From contig CAWJPD010000004.1 in assembly GCA_963844635.1 (NCBI GenBank), positions 372,001-436,000 of the forward strand: 64,000 nt of DNA. Reading direction: 5' to 3'. The translations under genes and the position numbers were made by a program. The notes under the pieces are model-generated. The model did no database searches. It was not told the DNA's origin and was given only the letters and a program-made list of their open reading frames with translations. Shown here piece by piece: positions 37,360 to 46,621 of the stretch (positions within the stretch are counted from its first letter, which is position 1; each line of letters begins with the position of its first letter). Source of the DNA: JAJPKK01 sp963844635. GTDB lineage: Bacteria > Pseudomonadota > Alphaproteobacteria > Rhizobiales > Xanthobacteraceae.

Positions 37360-37411
37360 GGATTTGCGATGAACTTCTTAGGCAACGTCGGTAAATAAGT
37401 AAATCACCTGT

Positions 37412-37520
37412 TGTCATGCCCCGCGAAAGCGGGGCATCCAGTAACCCCTGGCCAAGCGATTGTGCACTCATTGCAAATCCGGTGGTTACTGGACCACCCG
37501 CTTTCGCGGGTGGTGACATT
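37412..37520. repeat. Dispersed palindromic repeat family A, copy 3
   Basis: TGTCATGCCCCGCGAAAGCG, GGGCATCCAGTAACC, then GGTGGTTACTGGACCACCCG and CTTTCGCGGGTGGTGACATT. Both halves carry their own hairpin. Apart from this, 37360-37721 holds nothing recognisable. Confidence 0.82.
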
Positions 37521-37721
37521 GAACCGAGGCACTTGTTTTCGCACAACGCCTTAGGCACGTCACGCGCACTGAAATCACGGTCACGGAGTTCCTGCTGCAA
37601 TAACAGCGTAAACTCCGGCCGAGTGATGCCCGGCACATGAAGTCAATCGCACAAGTTCCTGACAAGTTTCGTCGCCAGCGCCAGGAGAGAACTCGTCTCC
37701 CGCCTACCTGCGGGGTGCCCC

Positions 37722-38561
37722 TCACTTCTGCACTCCAGTGAAATGGCGTAGGTCGGGCGGCGGCTGGTCCTTGCGGCTGGGCGTGAGCTTGCCATCCACG
37801 CCCTTGAGGTAGGTTTCGCCCTCGATAAAAACGTACGCGTTGCCTTCTGGGCAGATGTCTTCGATCCAGCGCTTGTCCGGCGAAAGCTCATAATTCCTCA
37901 CGACAGTCCACGGTCGGGTCAGCGCGTGATCGATGGTCGTGACCTCGTCGCGCAGCTTGGCCGCGTCGGACTTGTCGCGGGAAATCCTTTCCTTGACGAC
38001 GGTCTCGTTATCGCGGTGCAAGGGGATGCCGCTCGGATCGAAAACCCGCGGCCCCTTCAGGTTTCGCGTCTCGATTTCCAGCGTGTCGTAACGGCCGTCG
38101 CCGTTCTCGTCGAGCCACTGGCCGATCGAATAGCCCTCGAAGGTCGGCTCCTCGTCGGTAGGCCAATCGCGTCCATCGGTGAAAACGCGGCGCAACTCGC
38201 TGTGCGCCGTCATGTAGATGTAAGTGATCCCAGGCGTGATGATGATTTCCATCGGCTCATATGCGATCATCATCCGCGGCAGGCCGTTGGGCAGGCAGTG
38301 CGCCGGGGGATTGTAGCTCTGCCCGCCGACATTGGCTTCGGCTAGGTTTTTCTCCCAGATCGCGCGATATTCCGGCGTGAGCGGCGGTTGCTGGCCGCGG
38401 CCTCCCGGTTTTGCCGGGTCCCACTGGCCGCCGCCGATCCGTTCCCAGCGGCCTTTCCAGTCCGGATATTTTGCAAGGTCGGTCTGAGCTGCAGCGCGTG
38501 ATGTCGGGCCGGAAAGCGCCACGGCACAAACGACAAGGATGACTGAGGACCGGTAAAGCAT
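37722..38561 (-). CDS. Secreted protein, function unknown
   Basis: A 279-residue exported protein. The signal peptide MLYRSSVILVVCAVALSGPT is cleaved near SRAAAQT; AGGAG stands nine bases before the ATG. The mature protein starts YPDWKGRWERIGGGQWDP and contains NPPAHCLPNGLPRMMIAYEP, GITYIYMTAHSELRRVFTDG, GYSIGQWLDENGDGRYDTLE and LTRPWTVVRNYEL, a beta-rich arrangement I have seen only in uncharacterised proteins that often accompany DUF6152 proteins. It follows the formamidase-like gene in the same direction with an 87-bp gap and may be co-expressed. Confidence 0.7.
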   Translation of the reverse strand: MLYRSSVILVVCAVALSGPTSRAAAQTDLAKYPDWKGRWERIGGGQWDPAKPGGRGQQPPLTPEYRAIWEKNLAEANVGGQSYNPPAHCLPNGLPRMMIAYEPMEIIITPGITYIYMTAHSELRRVFTDGRDWPTDEEPTFEGYSIGQWLDENGDGRYDTLEIETRNLKGPRVFDPSGIPLHRDNETVVKERISRDKSDAAKLRDEVTTIDHALTRPWTVVRNYELSPDKRWIEDICPEGNAYVFIEGETYLKGVDGKLTPSRKDQPPPDLRHFTGVQK

Positions 38562-38648
38562 AGCGATCAACTCCTGCGTCTTCTTGAGATCAAGATGGTG
38601 CAGCGGTCCGGCCTCGAGCACAGGTCAAGGGCCGCCGGGCGCTTACGA

Positions 38649-39698
38649 CTACTGCCCAACAAAGATCGCCTTCGGGATCATCGCGTGGATTCCCTTTGAA
38701 CCGTCCACCACCTGGGTGACGTGATAGTCAACCGCGACGCTGGCGATCATATAAGCTTCCTCACGGCTGAGTTTCGGGAAGCGCTGGGTGATGAAGCCGA
38801 TGGTCTCGCGAACCGCCATCTTCATCGCGTCTTCGAGGCTCGGACTGAGGCCCATGACGATCCAGTGAGTAGGCGTTTCCGCGCGCGGCCAGGTGATCTT
38901 CATGTCCTTGCGGACGATGAATTGGAAGCGCCCGCGCAGCCCTGTTTCGATAGCAGTGAGATCGACCTCGCCGTGGCCCTGGGCGGCATGGGCATCGCCG
39001 GCCGAAAACAGCGCGCCTGGCGCATAGACCGGCATGTAGAGTGTGGTCCCGGCGACGAGGTCCTTGTTGTCCAGGTTGCCGGTGTGGACGCCGGGAGGCC
39101 CGCTGCTGATGCGTCCCATCGAAGGCAGCGGCGCCACGCCCATGATGCCGAAGAAGGGTTGCGGTACCGGAACAACGACGCCCGGTGCAACTTGCGCCGT
39201 TCTTTTCTCGCGATCAATCGGGATGATGCGCTGGAAAAGGCCGGGGAACTCGTCGGGGAGCGCCCCGGTATAGGGGCGCTGGGTGTTGAACCCGTAAGGC
39301 ACGGCAAAATCCACATCGAGGATGCGAAGCTCCAGAACGTCGCCCGGCATTGCGCCATTTACGTAAATTGGACCGGTGAGGATATGGGGGCCGGGGCCGC
39401 GGTCCTTCACTTCGTTGCGGATCGCCCGGGCGTAGTCGGGGACCGCGCTCGGCGGCATCACGCCGGAGGCGTCGACTTCGGCGGGGTCGGGACCGCCGAC
39501 GGTCTCGATGGTGACGATATCGCCCGAATTGATCGTGAGCACCGGCTTCAGCGCGGCACTGAAATAGCCGATGTGAACGGTCTGCGGGCTCGGCATCAGC
39601 TGGTATTCGGCGGCGCGAGCGCCCGGCGCATCCAATCCGGCTGCGGTTGCGGCGATTGCCGCGACGATCAGGGCCACGCCCATGCTGCTTCTGGTCAC
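38649..39698 (-). CDS. Acetamidase/formamidase family protein, exported
   Basis: A 349-residue member of the FmdA/AmdA amidase family. Unlike cytoplasmic formamidases it begins with a signal peptide (MTRSSMGVALIVAAIAATAA, cleavage near GARAAEY). Family landmarks: GDIVTIETVGGPDPAEVDAS, HILTGPIYVNGAMPGDVLEL, GVHTGNLDNKDLVAGTTLYM and GDAHAAQGHGEVDLTAIETG, holding the metal-site His and Glu. The substrate of exported members is uncertain. It lies upstream of the unknown secreted protein on the same strand. Confidence 0.85.
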   Translation of the reverse strand: MTRSSMGVALIVAAIAATAAGLDAPGARAAEYQLMPSPQTVHIGYFSAALKPVLTINSGDIVTIETVGGPDPAEVDASGVMPPSAVPDYARAIRNEVKDRGPGPHILTGPIYVNGAMPGDVLELRILDVDFAVPYGFNTQRPYTGALPDEFPGLFQRIIPIDREKRTAQVAPGVVVPVPQPFFGIMGVAPLPSMGRISSGPPGVHTGNLDNKDLVAGTTLYMPVYAPGALFSAGDAHAAQGHGEVDLTAIETGLRGRFQFIVRKDMKITWPRAETPTHWIVMGLSPSLEDAMKMAVRETIGFITQRFPKLSREEAYMIASVAVDYHVTQVVDGSKGIHAMIPKAIFVGQ

Positions 39699-39811
39699 GA
39701 TTGAACTCCTCGCACTGTTGGAAGCCCGGCAAGGGCAAGTCTAAGGCGCGCTGAGCCGGGACCGAAGAACTTTTCGAGAGAAGGGAAGCGACCGCGGAAG
39801 AATTGAATATC

Positions 39812-39890
39812 CTCCCTCGCAAAGCGCAGCGGAGCGGGGGAGGGGGACCGCGCGGAGCGGGGGAGGGGGACCGCGCGGAGCGGGGGGCAG
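39812..39890. repeat. G-rich repeat, copy 2, with a 23-bp tandem unit
   Basis: The unit AGCGGGGGAGGGGGACCGCG+CGG occurs at 39833 and 39856 and starts a third time at 39879. The flanking CCTCCCTCGCAAAGCGCAGC matches the module at 4130. It lies just upstream of the rsh promoter region. Confidence 0.8.
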
Positions 39891-39944
39891 GGGGCTTTCT
39901 TTCTGTTTATCTCAGCACCTTGCGCAATCTCATACCTTTAACTC

Positions 39945-39972
39945 TTGCCGCTGTACGCATGTGCCATAATAT
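39945..39972 (+). promoter_or_regulatory. Possible sigma-70 promoter for rsh
   Basis: TTGCCG (39945-39950) and TAATAT (39967-39972) with a 16-base spacer, 44 bases before the rsh ATG. It is judged by eye only. Confidence 0.4.
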
Positions 39973-40015
39973 CGGAAATGTCGGCGCAGCGTTTTGCGCG
40001 GGCAATGGAGCCGCA

Positions 40016-42359
40016 ATGGCGCGTTCAACGACAGATTCCCCCCGGACAGAGAGGCCGCCAAAACCGCGCCAGCCGCGTCAGCCGGCGCCCGCTTCTCCCA
40101 GCATCGTGCCGGCCGCGGAGCCGGTGACGAAGCCGGCGAAGCCGATGATGCGGCAATACGAGCTCGTCGATCGCGTGCGCGCCTATAACCCTGCGACCGA
40201 CGAAGGTCTGCTCAACCGCGCATACGTCTATGCGATGAAGGCCCATGGGGAGCAGAAGCGCGCGTCGGGCGATCCCTATTTCTTGCACCCCCTCGAAGTC
40301 GCAGCGATCCTCACCGATCACAAGCTCGATGATGCCACGATCGTTGCGGCGCTCTTGCACGATACCATCGAGGACACCGAGACCACGCGCGCCGAGATCG
40401 ACCAGCTCTTCGGCAAGGACATCGGTCACCTGGTCGAAGGCCTGACCAAGCTCAAGAGGCTCGACCTCGTCTCGCGGGAGGCCAAGCAGGCGGAAAACCT
40501 GCGCAAGCTGCTGCTCGCCATCGCCGAAGATGTTCGCGTCTTGCTGGTCAAGCTTGCCGACCGCCTCCACAACATGCGCACCATCGCGCATATGCCGCCG
40601 GAATCGCGGCGGCGCGTCGCCGAGGAGACGATCGACATCTATGCGCCGCTCGCCGGCCGCATCGGCATGTACGAAATGCGCGAGGAGCTTGAAAGTCTCG
40701 CGTTCCGCGAGCTCAACCCGGAAGCGCATAAGGTGGTGAGCGAGCGCCTCGAGGCGCTGGCTGGCCGCCATCTCGGACTGATCGCGGAGATCGAGGCGCA
40801 GTTGACGCACAAGCTCGCAAAAAACGGGATCACGGCACGGGTGAAAGGCCGCCGGAAGCGTCCCTATTCGATTTGGCGCAAAATGGAACGCAAGGCGGTG
40901 GGCTTCGAGCAGCTCTCGGACATTTTCGGCTTTCGCGTCATCGTCGCGGATATGAGGCAATGCTATCAAGCGGTCGGTGTTGTCCACACGACCTGGCCGG
41001 TCGTCCCAAACCGTTTCAAGGACTACATCTCGACCCCGAAGCAGAACGATTATCGTTCGATCCACACCACCGTGATCGGCCCCGGCAACCAGCGCGTCGA
41101 GCTGCAAATCCGGACCGAGGACATGGACGATGTCGCCGAATACGGCATCGCCGCTCATGCGCTCTACAAGGACGGGGTAGTGGTTCCGAACGGGCTTCTG
41201 TCGCGCGAGTCCAATGCCTATGCCTGGTTGCGCCGGACCATTGCGCTGCTCGCCGAAGGATCGAACCCGGAGGAGTTCCTTGAGCACACCAAGCTCGAAC
41301 TGTTCCAGGACCAGGTGTTCTGCTTCACGCCGAAGGGCAAGCTGATCGCGCTGCCCCGCAAAGCGACGCCGATCGACTTCGCCTATTCGGTGCATACCGA
41401 TGTCGGCAACCAGGCCATCGGCTGCAAGATCAATGGCAAGATCGCGCCGCTCGCCTCCGAACTGCAGAACGGGGACGAGGTGGAAATCCTCACCTCGAAG
41501 GCGCAGACGGCCCCGCCGCCGGCGTGGGAGTCGTTCGTCGCCACCGGCAAGGCGCGCGCTGCCATGCGTCGCGCCACCAGGCATGCGGTGCGCGCGCAAT
41601 ACGCGACGCTCGGCCGCCGCATCGTCGAGCGGTTCTGCCAGCGCGCAAACCGAGAATTCTCGGACGAGAGCCTGACAGGCGCCTTGCCGCGGCTTGCCCG
41701 CCATTCGGCCGAGGATGTGTTCGCAGCGGTCGGGCGCGGCGAAATGCAAGCGTCCGACGTGGTCCGCGCCATGCATCCCGATTATCGAGAGGAACGCAGC
41801 AGCACAGCCGCTGCTGCCGCGCGAGTTCGAGCCGGGCTGGTTCGGATTGAAGCGGGGCAACGCAGTCAAGTTCAAGGTGCCGAGCGGTAGCGGCGGAAAA
41901 CAAGGCGGCGCCATTCCCATCCGCGGCATCAACAGCGATCTGCCGGTGAGGTTTGCCCCGAACGGCGGTGCCGTGCCGGGCGACCGCATCGTCGGCATCA
42001 TGTCGCCAGGAGAGGGGATTACCATCTATCCGATCCAGTCGTCGGCATTGAAGGCGTTCGAGGACAATCCCGAACGTTGGCTCGACGTGCGCTGGGACAT
42101 CGATGAGGATTCGGTGCAGCGCTTTCCCGCGCGAATTGCCCTCCAGTCGGTGAACGAACCGGGCTCGCTCGCTCAGATCGCCCAGGTGATCGCCGAGCAT
42201 GATGGCAACATCGACAACATCCGAATGAGCCGACAGTCGCCCGACTTCACCTCGCTGACCATCGACCTCGAGGTCTACGACCTCAAGCATCTGACCGCCA
42301 TCATTGCGCAATTGCGGGCCAAGCCAATGGTCGCCAAGGCCGAACGCGTGAACGGCTAG
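40016..42359 (+). CDS. Bifunctional (p)ppGpp synthetase/hydrolase (RelA/SpoT homologue), one frame change
   Basis: The stringent-response enzyme that makes and breaks (p)ppGpp. Order of domains: HD hydrolase (ALLHDTIEDTETTRAEIDQL, LADRLHNMRTIAHM), synthetase (KGRRKRPYSIWRKM, LSDIFGFRVIV, DYRSIHTTVIGPGNQRVELQ), TGS (FCFTPKGKLIALPRKATPID) and a C-terminal ACT domain (NEPGSLAQIAQVIAEHDGNI). The frame slips near 41800 in a GCAGCAGC region; the second frame continues REFEPGWFGLKRGNAVKFKV. A basic, proline-rich leader of 43 residues precedes the usual start MMRQYELVDRVRAYNP, so translation may begin near 40145 instead. No rpoZ lies upstream, although it often does in rhizobia. Confidence 0.93.
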
Positions 42360-42419
42360 CGTCTGCTCACAGTCGATTTAGCCAGATGATGATCACGACT
42401 TACGCGAATAATACGGGTT

Positions 42420-42675
42420 CTTTTATCCTCCTCCGCATCTTTGCGGGGGAGGGGGGACCATGCGAGGCGGGGTCCCCACAAAATCGCACTGCGATTTTGT
42501 GGGGTGCCGCTGCATGGTGGAGGGGGCGCGAGCGAAGTCGTTGCAATCTTGCAATCTTCGGTTCGCGAGCGGCTGACGCACAGCATTAAGACCGGATTTA
42601 CTGAACCCGCCCCCTCCACCGCCTTCGGCGGTCCCCCTCCCCCGCTCCGCTTCGCTACGCGGGGGAGGATTAAGC
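42420..42675. repeat. Composite dispersed repeat (about 255 bp) between rsh and pdxJ
   Basis: Outer arms CCTCCGCATCTTTGCGGGGG and CGCTACGCGGGGGAGGA; inner hairpins AAAATCGCACTGCGATTTTG and CCACCGCCTTCGGCGGTCC. The same set of modules, in inverted order, fills 59177-59457. It would be transcribed in the rsh-pdxJ leader. No gene is present in 42360-42715. Confidence 0.75.
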
Positions 42676-42715
42676 GCGCCTTTCCGGCTGGCCGCCCATT
42701 CGGTTCACCACGGTC

Positions 42716-43494
42716 ATGACCGTGCATCCAAAACTCCGCCTGGGCGTCAACGTCGATCACGTCGCCACCATCCGCAACGCGCGCGGTGGCAGGCATCCCG
42801 ATCCCTTGCAGGCCGCGGAGATCGCGATGACGGCGGGGGCTGACGGCATCACCGCGCATTTGCGCGAGGATCGTCGCCACATCCGCGACGACGATATCGC
42901 AAGGCTCAGGGCAAGGACGGAGTGGCCGCTCAATCTTGAAATGGCGGCGACCGAGGAGATGGTGACCATCGCCGCGGCCTTGCGTCCGCACGCAGCATGC
43001 ATCGTCCCCGAAAGACGTGAGGAGCGCACCACCGAGGGGGGCTCGAGGCCGCGGGGATCGAAGCCACACTGCGGCCGATCGTCCAGCGATTGGCGGGCGT
43101 GGGCACCCGCGTCTCTCTGTTCATTGCCGCGGATGCGGCGCAGATCGAGGCCGCGGCGCGGCTAAGGGTGCCCGCGATCGAAATCCATACCGGGGCCTGG
43201 TGCGAAGCGCGTTCTGCGAGCCAGGACGAGCTTGCGGCGGCCGAGTTCAACCGCATCCGCGACGGCGCCAGGCGCGCCCACGCGCTAGGACTTGAAGTCC
43301 ATGCCGGTCATGGCCTCGATTATACCACAGCCGAGCAAATCGCTGCATTGCCCGAAATCACGGAACTCAATATCGGCCATTTCCTCATCGGCGAGGCCGT
43401 GTTCGCAGGACTTGATGCCGCAGTGAGGCGAATGCGTGCGGCAATGGAACGCGGCCGCACCAAGTCGGAGCCGGTGGCGGGGCGGCCTTCGTGA
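42716..43494 (+). CDS. pdxJ: Pyridoxine 5'-phosphate synthase, one frame change
   Basis: Last enzyme of DXP-dependent vitamin B6 synthesis; condenses 3-amino-acetone phosphate with DXP. N-terminal piece: LRLGVNVDHVATIRNARGGR, DPLQAAEIAMTAGADGITAH, LREDRRHIRDDDIARL and PLNLEMAATEEMV. C-terminal piece: GTRVSLFIAADAAQIEAAAR, AIEIHTGAWCEA, EVHAGHGLDYTTAEQIAALP and ELNIGHFLIGEAVFAGL. The slip is in a six-G run (GAGGGGGGCTCGAG near 43037): a seventh G restores EGGLEAAGIEATLRP. Its TGA overlaps the GTG of acpS. Confidence 0.94.
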
Positions 43495-43901
43495 TCATCG
43501 GCATCGGCACCGATCTTGTCGATATCCGCCGCATCGAGCGTGCGCTCGCCCGCCACGGCGACCGCTTTGCGCAGCGTATCTTTACGCCGGTCGAACGCGC
43601 GCTCGCCGAACGGCGGAATAACCCTGCCGAAACCTTCGCCAAACGCTTCGCCGCCAAGGAGGCTTGCGCCAAGGCGCTGGGAACGGGCTTCCGCGACGGG
43701 ATTTTCTTCCGCGATCTCGGCGTGGTGAACCTCGCCTCAGGCAAACCGACAATGACTTTGACCGGGGCCGCGCTGGTCCGGCTCCAATCGCTTATGCCGC
43801 ATGGACTTGAACCCCGGATCGACCTGGCCATATCTGACGAATATCCGATGGCACAGGCATTTGTGGTCATATCCGCAGTGCCGGCTCGAGAGGGACGCTG
43901 A
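43491..43901 (+). CDS. acpS: Holo-[acyl-carrier-protein] synthase
   Basis: A 136-residue enzyme that moves phosphopantetheine from CoA to acyl carrier protein. GTG start overlapping the pdxJ stop (GTGA). The metal and CoA motifs are MIIGIGTDLVDIRRIERALA (Asp) and FAKRFAAKEACAKALGTGFR (Glu, Lys). The end has LAISDEYPMAQAFVVISAV. Length is usual for the family. It is the third gene of the rsh-to-recO block. Confidence 0.94.
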   Translation: MIIGIGTDLVDIRRIERALARHGDRFAQRIFTPVERALAERRNNPAETFAKRFAAKEACAKALGTGFRDGIFFRDLGVVNLASGKPTMTLTGAALVRLQSLMPHGLEPRIDLAISDEYPMAQAFVVISAVPAREGR

Positions 43902-44097
43902 GCGCGCAGAGTTGATTGCGCCGACGCCTGTGAACGGTTACAAGGGCGGTCCACAACGGTTCTTTCGGTTTTCACGGTCTCGACTGCTTGGGGATCCAGT
44001 CAAGCCATTGAGTCCATGAGGTTTTGCCTCCGCCGTCAGTGGGACGCAGCGTCGGCAATCAGCATCCGCAGGGCACGCGAGTGAGAGACAGAGGCCG

Positions 44098-44850
44098 ATG
44101 AGCATATCTACGGAAGGAAAGCGGAAAGAGGGCGGTCTGGCTGAAGGCGGCCGCGTCGTCTTTCACGCACTCGTCATTGCGCTCGTGATTCGGACGTTTC
44201 TGTTCCAGCCCTTCAATATCCCGTCTGGCTCGATGAAAGCGACGCTGTTGATCGGGGACTACCTTTTCGTCTCGAAATACAGCTATGGCTACACTCATTA
44301 TTCGCTGCCGTTGTCGCCGCCGCTGTTTTCGGGCCGCATTTTCGGCAGCGAACCCAATCGCGGCGATGTCGTCGTGTTCCGGCTGCCAAAGGACGACACC
44401 ACAGATTACATCAAGCGGGTAATCGGCTTGCCCGGCGACCGCATCCAGATGAAAGACGGGCTGCTGTACATCAACGGCATGCCAGTGAAGCGCGAGCGGG
44501 TCGCCGACTTCATCGACGACGAGAATGGCACGCCCGAGCACGTGCGCCAGTGGCGGGAAACCCTGCCGAACGGCGTCAGCTATGACACGCTCGACCTGCA
44601 GGACAATGGTTTCCTCGACAATACCCAGGAATACATGGTGCCGCCCGGCCACTTTTTCATGATGGGCGATAATCGCGACAACTCGACAGACAGCCGCGTG
44701 CTGTCGCAGGTCGGTTATGTGCCGTTCGAGAATCTGATCGGACGAGCGCAGCTTATCTTCTTCTCGATCGGCGACGGAGAGCCGGCTTGGCACATTTGGA
44801 GCTGGCCATGGTCCGTGCGCTGGGGCCGCCTGTTCACGCTGGTCAGATGA
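44098..44850 (+). CDS. lepB: Signal peptidase I
   Basis: A 250-residue inner-membrane serine protease that removes signal peptides. One N-terminal membrane helix (VVFHALVIALVIRTFLFQPF) precedes the catalytic Ser in NIPSGSMKATLLIGDYLFVS. The catalytic Lys lies in TTDYIKRVIGLPGDRIQMKD, and the closing box is FFMMGDNRDNSTDSRVLSQV. Its stop overlaps the ATG of rnc by ATGA, so the two are translationally coupled. Confidence 0.95.
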   Translation: MSISTEGKRKEGGLAEGGRVVFHALVIALVIRTFLFQPFNIPSGSMKATLLIGDYLFVSKYSYGYTHYSLPLSPPLFSGRIFGSEPNRGDVVVFRLPKDDTTDYIKRVIGLPGDRIQMKDGLLYINGMPVKRERVADFIDDENGTPEHVRQWRETLPNGVSYDTLDLQDNGFLDNTQEYMVPPGHFFMMGDNRDNSTDSRVLSQVGYVPFENLIGRAQLIFFSIGDGEPAWHIWSWPWSVRWGRLFTLVR

Positions 44851-45551
44851 GTCGAAAGGCGGTCGGTGGCCGACGCGAACTGGAGACGAGAATAGGCTAC
44901 GAGTTCATTGACAAGTCGCTTCTCGACCACGCCTTGACTTACATTTCCGCGCTCTCCGGCAATAGCCGGTCGGCAAGCTACCAGCGCCTCGAGTTCCTCG
45001 GAGATCACGTACTGGGCCTTGTCGTATCCGACATGCTGTTCCGCGCCTTCATCAAGGCAGATGAGGGTGAATTGTCGCGCCGACTGGCCGATCTCGTGCG
45101 CAAGGAAACCTGTGCCGAGGTCGCGCGCGCGATCGACCTCGGGGGAGCAATCCGCCTGGGCGGGTCCGAACTCCATGCCGGGGGCCGCGAGCGCATTGCC
45201 ATTCTTGCCGATGTCTGCGAAGCCTTGGTCGGCGCCGTCTTTTTGGATGGCGGCTATGCAGGCGCCGCGAAGCTTGTCGAACAATTGTGGGGCGAGCGCC
45301 TGCGGACCCCGGCGCGCCCGCTCCGCGACGCGAAGACGACGCTCCAGGAATGGGCGCAGGCCCGAGGCCTGCCGACGCCTGCCTATCGCGAAATCGCGCG
45401 CACCGGGCCGCATCACGACCCGGAGTTTCGCGTCCTCGTGGAACTGCCGAAGCTGCCGCCCGCCGAGGGAATTGGCCGCTCCAAGCGAGCCGCCGAGCAG
45501 GCGGCCGCGGCCGCATTGCTGATGCGGGAGGGCGTGGAGGCAGCAGGTTGA
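44847..45551 (+). CDS. rnc: Ribonuclease III
   Basis: A 234-residue double-strand RNA endonuclease for rRNA and mRNA processing. The ATG of ATGA overlaps the lepB stop; a frame extending 20 codons upstream was not used. The RNase III signature is QRLEFLGDHVLGLVVSDMLF, and the second metal site is ILADVCEALVGAVFLDGGY. The dsRNA-binding domain begins at DAKTTLQEWAQARGLPTPAY and ends SKRAAEQAAAAALL. Its TGA overlaps the TTG start of era. Confidence 0.95.
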   Translation: MSRKAVGGRRELETRIGYEFIDKSLLDHALTYISALSGNSRSASYQRLEFLGDHVLGLVVSDMLFRAFIKADEGELSRRLADLVRKETCAEVARAIDLGGAIRLGGSELHAGGRERIAILADVCEALVGAVFLDGGYAGAAKLVEQLWGERLRTPARPLRDAKTTLQEWAQARGLPTPAYREIARTGPHHDPEFRVLVELPKLPPAEGIGRSKRAAEQAAAAALLMREGVEAAG

Positions 45552-46478
45552 GCGGCCTCGCGAGCGCGGCAGCGGATGACGCGGCAACGCGCTGCGGCTT
45601 CGTTGCCGTCATCGGCGCACCGAATGTCGGCAAGTCCACGCTCGTGAACATGCTGGTTGGCAGCAAGGTCACGATCGTGAGCCCGAAAGTGCAGACGACC
45701 CGGTCGAAAGTCCGCGGCATCGCGATCGAAGGCGCCTCGCAACTCGTCTTCATCGACACGCCGGGGATTTTCGCGCCGCGTCGCCGGCTCGATCGCGCCA
45801 TGGTGACGACCGCATGGGGCGGTGCCCACGATGCCGACATTGTCGCGCTGCTGATCGATGCGCGGCGCGGTCTCGACGATGGGACCGCCGAGATCGCCAC
45901 CAGGCTCGACACCATGGCCGCCGTGAAAATTCTCCTCGTGAATAAGATCGATCTTATCGCCAAGCCCGCGCTGCTGGGCATCGTCGCCAACGCGAACGCC
46001 CGGGCGGCGTTCGAGGCGACTTTCCTGGTGTCGGCGCTCAATGGCGACGGCATCGGCGACGTGAAGCGCTGGCTTGCGGCTCATGCGCCGCCGGGGCCGT
46101 GGCACTACCCCGCCGACCAGATCTCCGACGCGCCGTTGCGCGCGCTCGCCGCCGAAATCACGCGGGAGAAAATCTACCTGCGGCTTCACGAGGAACTGCC
46201 TTATCGGTCGACGGTCGCGACGGAGGCGTGGAAAGAGCTGCGTGACGGCTCGGTGCGGATCGAGCAGACGATCTATGTCGAGCGGGAGAGCCAGCGCAAG
46301 ATCGCGCTCGGCAAGAACGGGCAAACCATCAAGGCGATCGGCGCGGAAGCACGCAAGGAGACTCACCGCTCTGATCGAAAAGCCGGTCCACCTGTTCTTG
46401 TTCGTCAAGGTGCGCGAGGGATGGGAAGATGATCCCGAGCGGTATCGCGAAATGGGCCTGGAATTCCCGCGGGATTGA
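45548..46478 (+). CDS. era: GTPase Era, one frame change near the end
   Basis: Ribosome-assembly GTPase that binds the 3' end of 16S rRNA. The start is TTG 45548, overlapping the rnc stop (TTGA), with GGAGG about eight bases before. GTPase boxes: GAPNVGKST (P-loop), FIDTPGIF, NKID and VSALNGDGI. The KH domain follows (RIEQTIYVERESQRKIALGK, NGQTIKAIGAEARKE). The frame slips at AAGGAGACTCACC near 46360; removing one A joins KE to LTALIEKPVHLFLFVKVREG and ends MGLEFPRD, the normal terminus. A sequence error is likely. Confidence 0.94.
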
Positions 46479-46484
46479 CTGCCC

Positions 46485-46576
46485 TGGCGCATGATCCCGA
46501 AAGGCAGCAGACTTTTCGGGCAAAGATCATGCACGAAATCCAGGGGAAGCGATTTCAAGCTGAACGAATTCCGCTA
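46485..46576 (+). repeat. Dispersed repeat family B, copy 4 (diverged)
   Basis: GCGCATGATCCCGAAAGGCA, GACTTTTCGGGCAAAGATCA, then GCTGAACGAATTCCGCTA. It sits in the era-recO gap and would be transcribed with them. Confidence 0.75.
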
Positions 46577-46621
46577 TGGCCGACTGCCATCGGCCGGACC
46601 ACGCAATGGGATCGAATCGTC

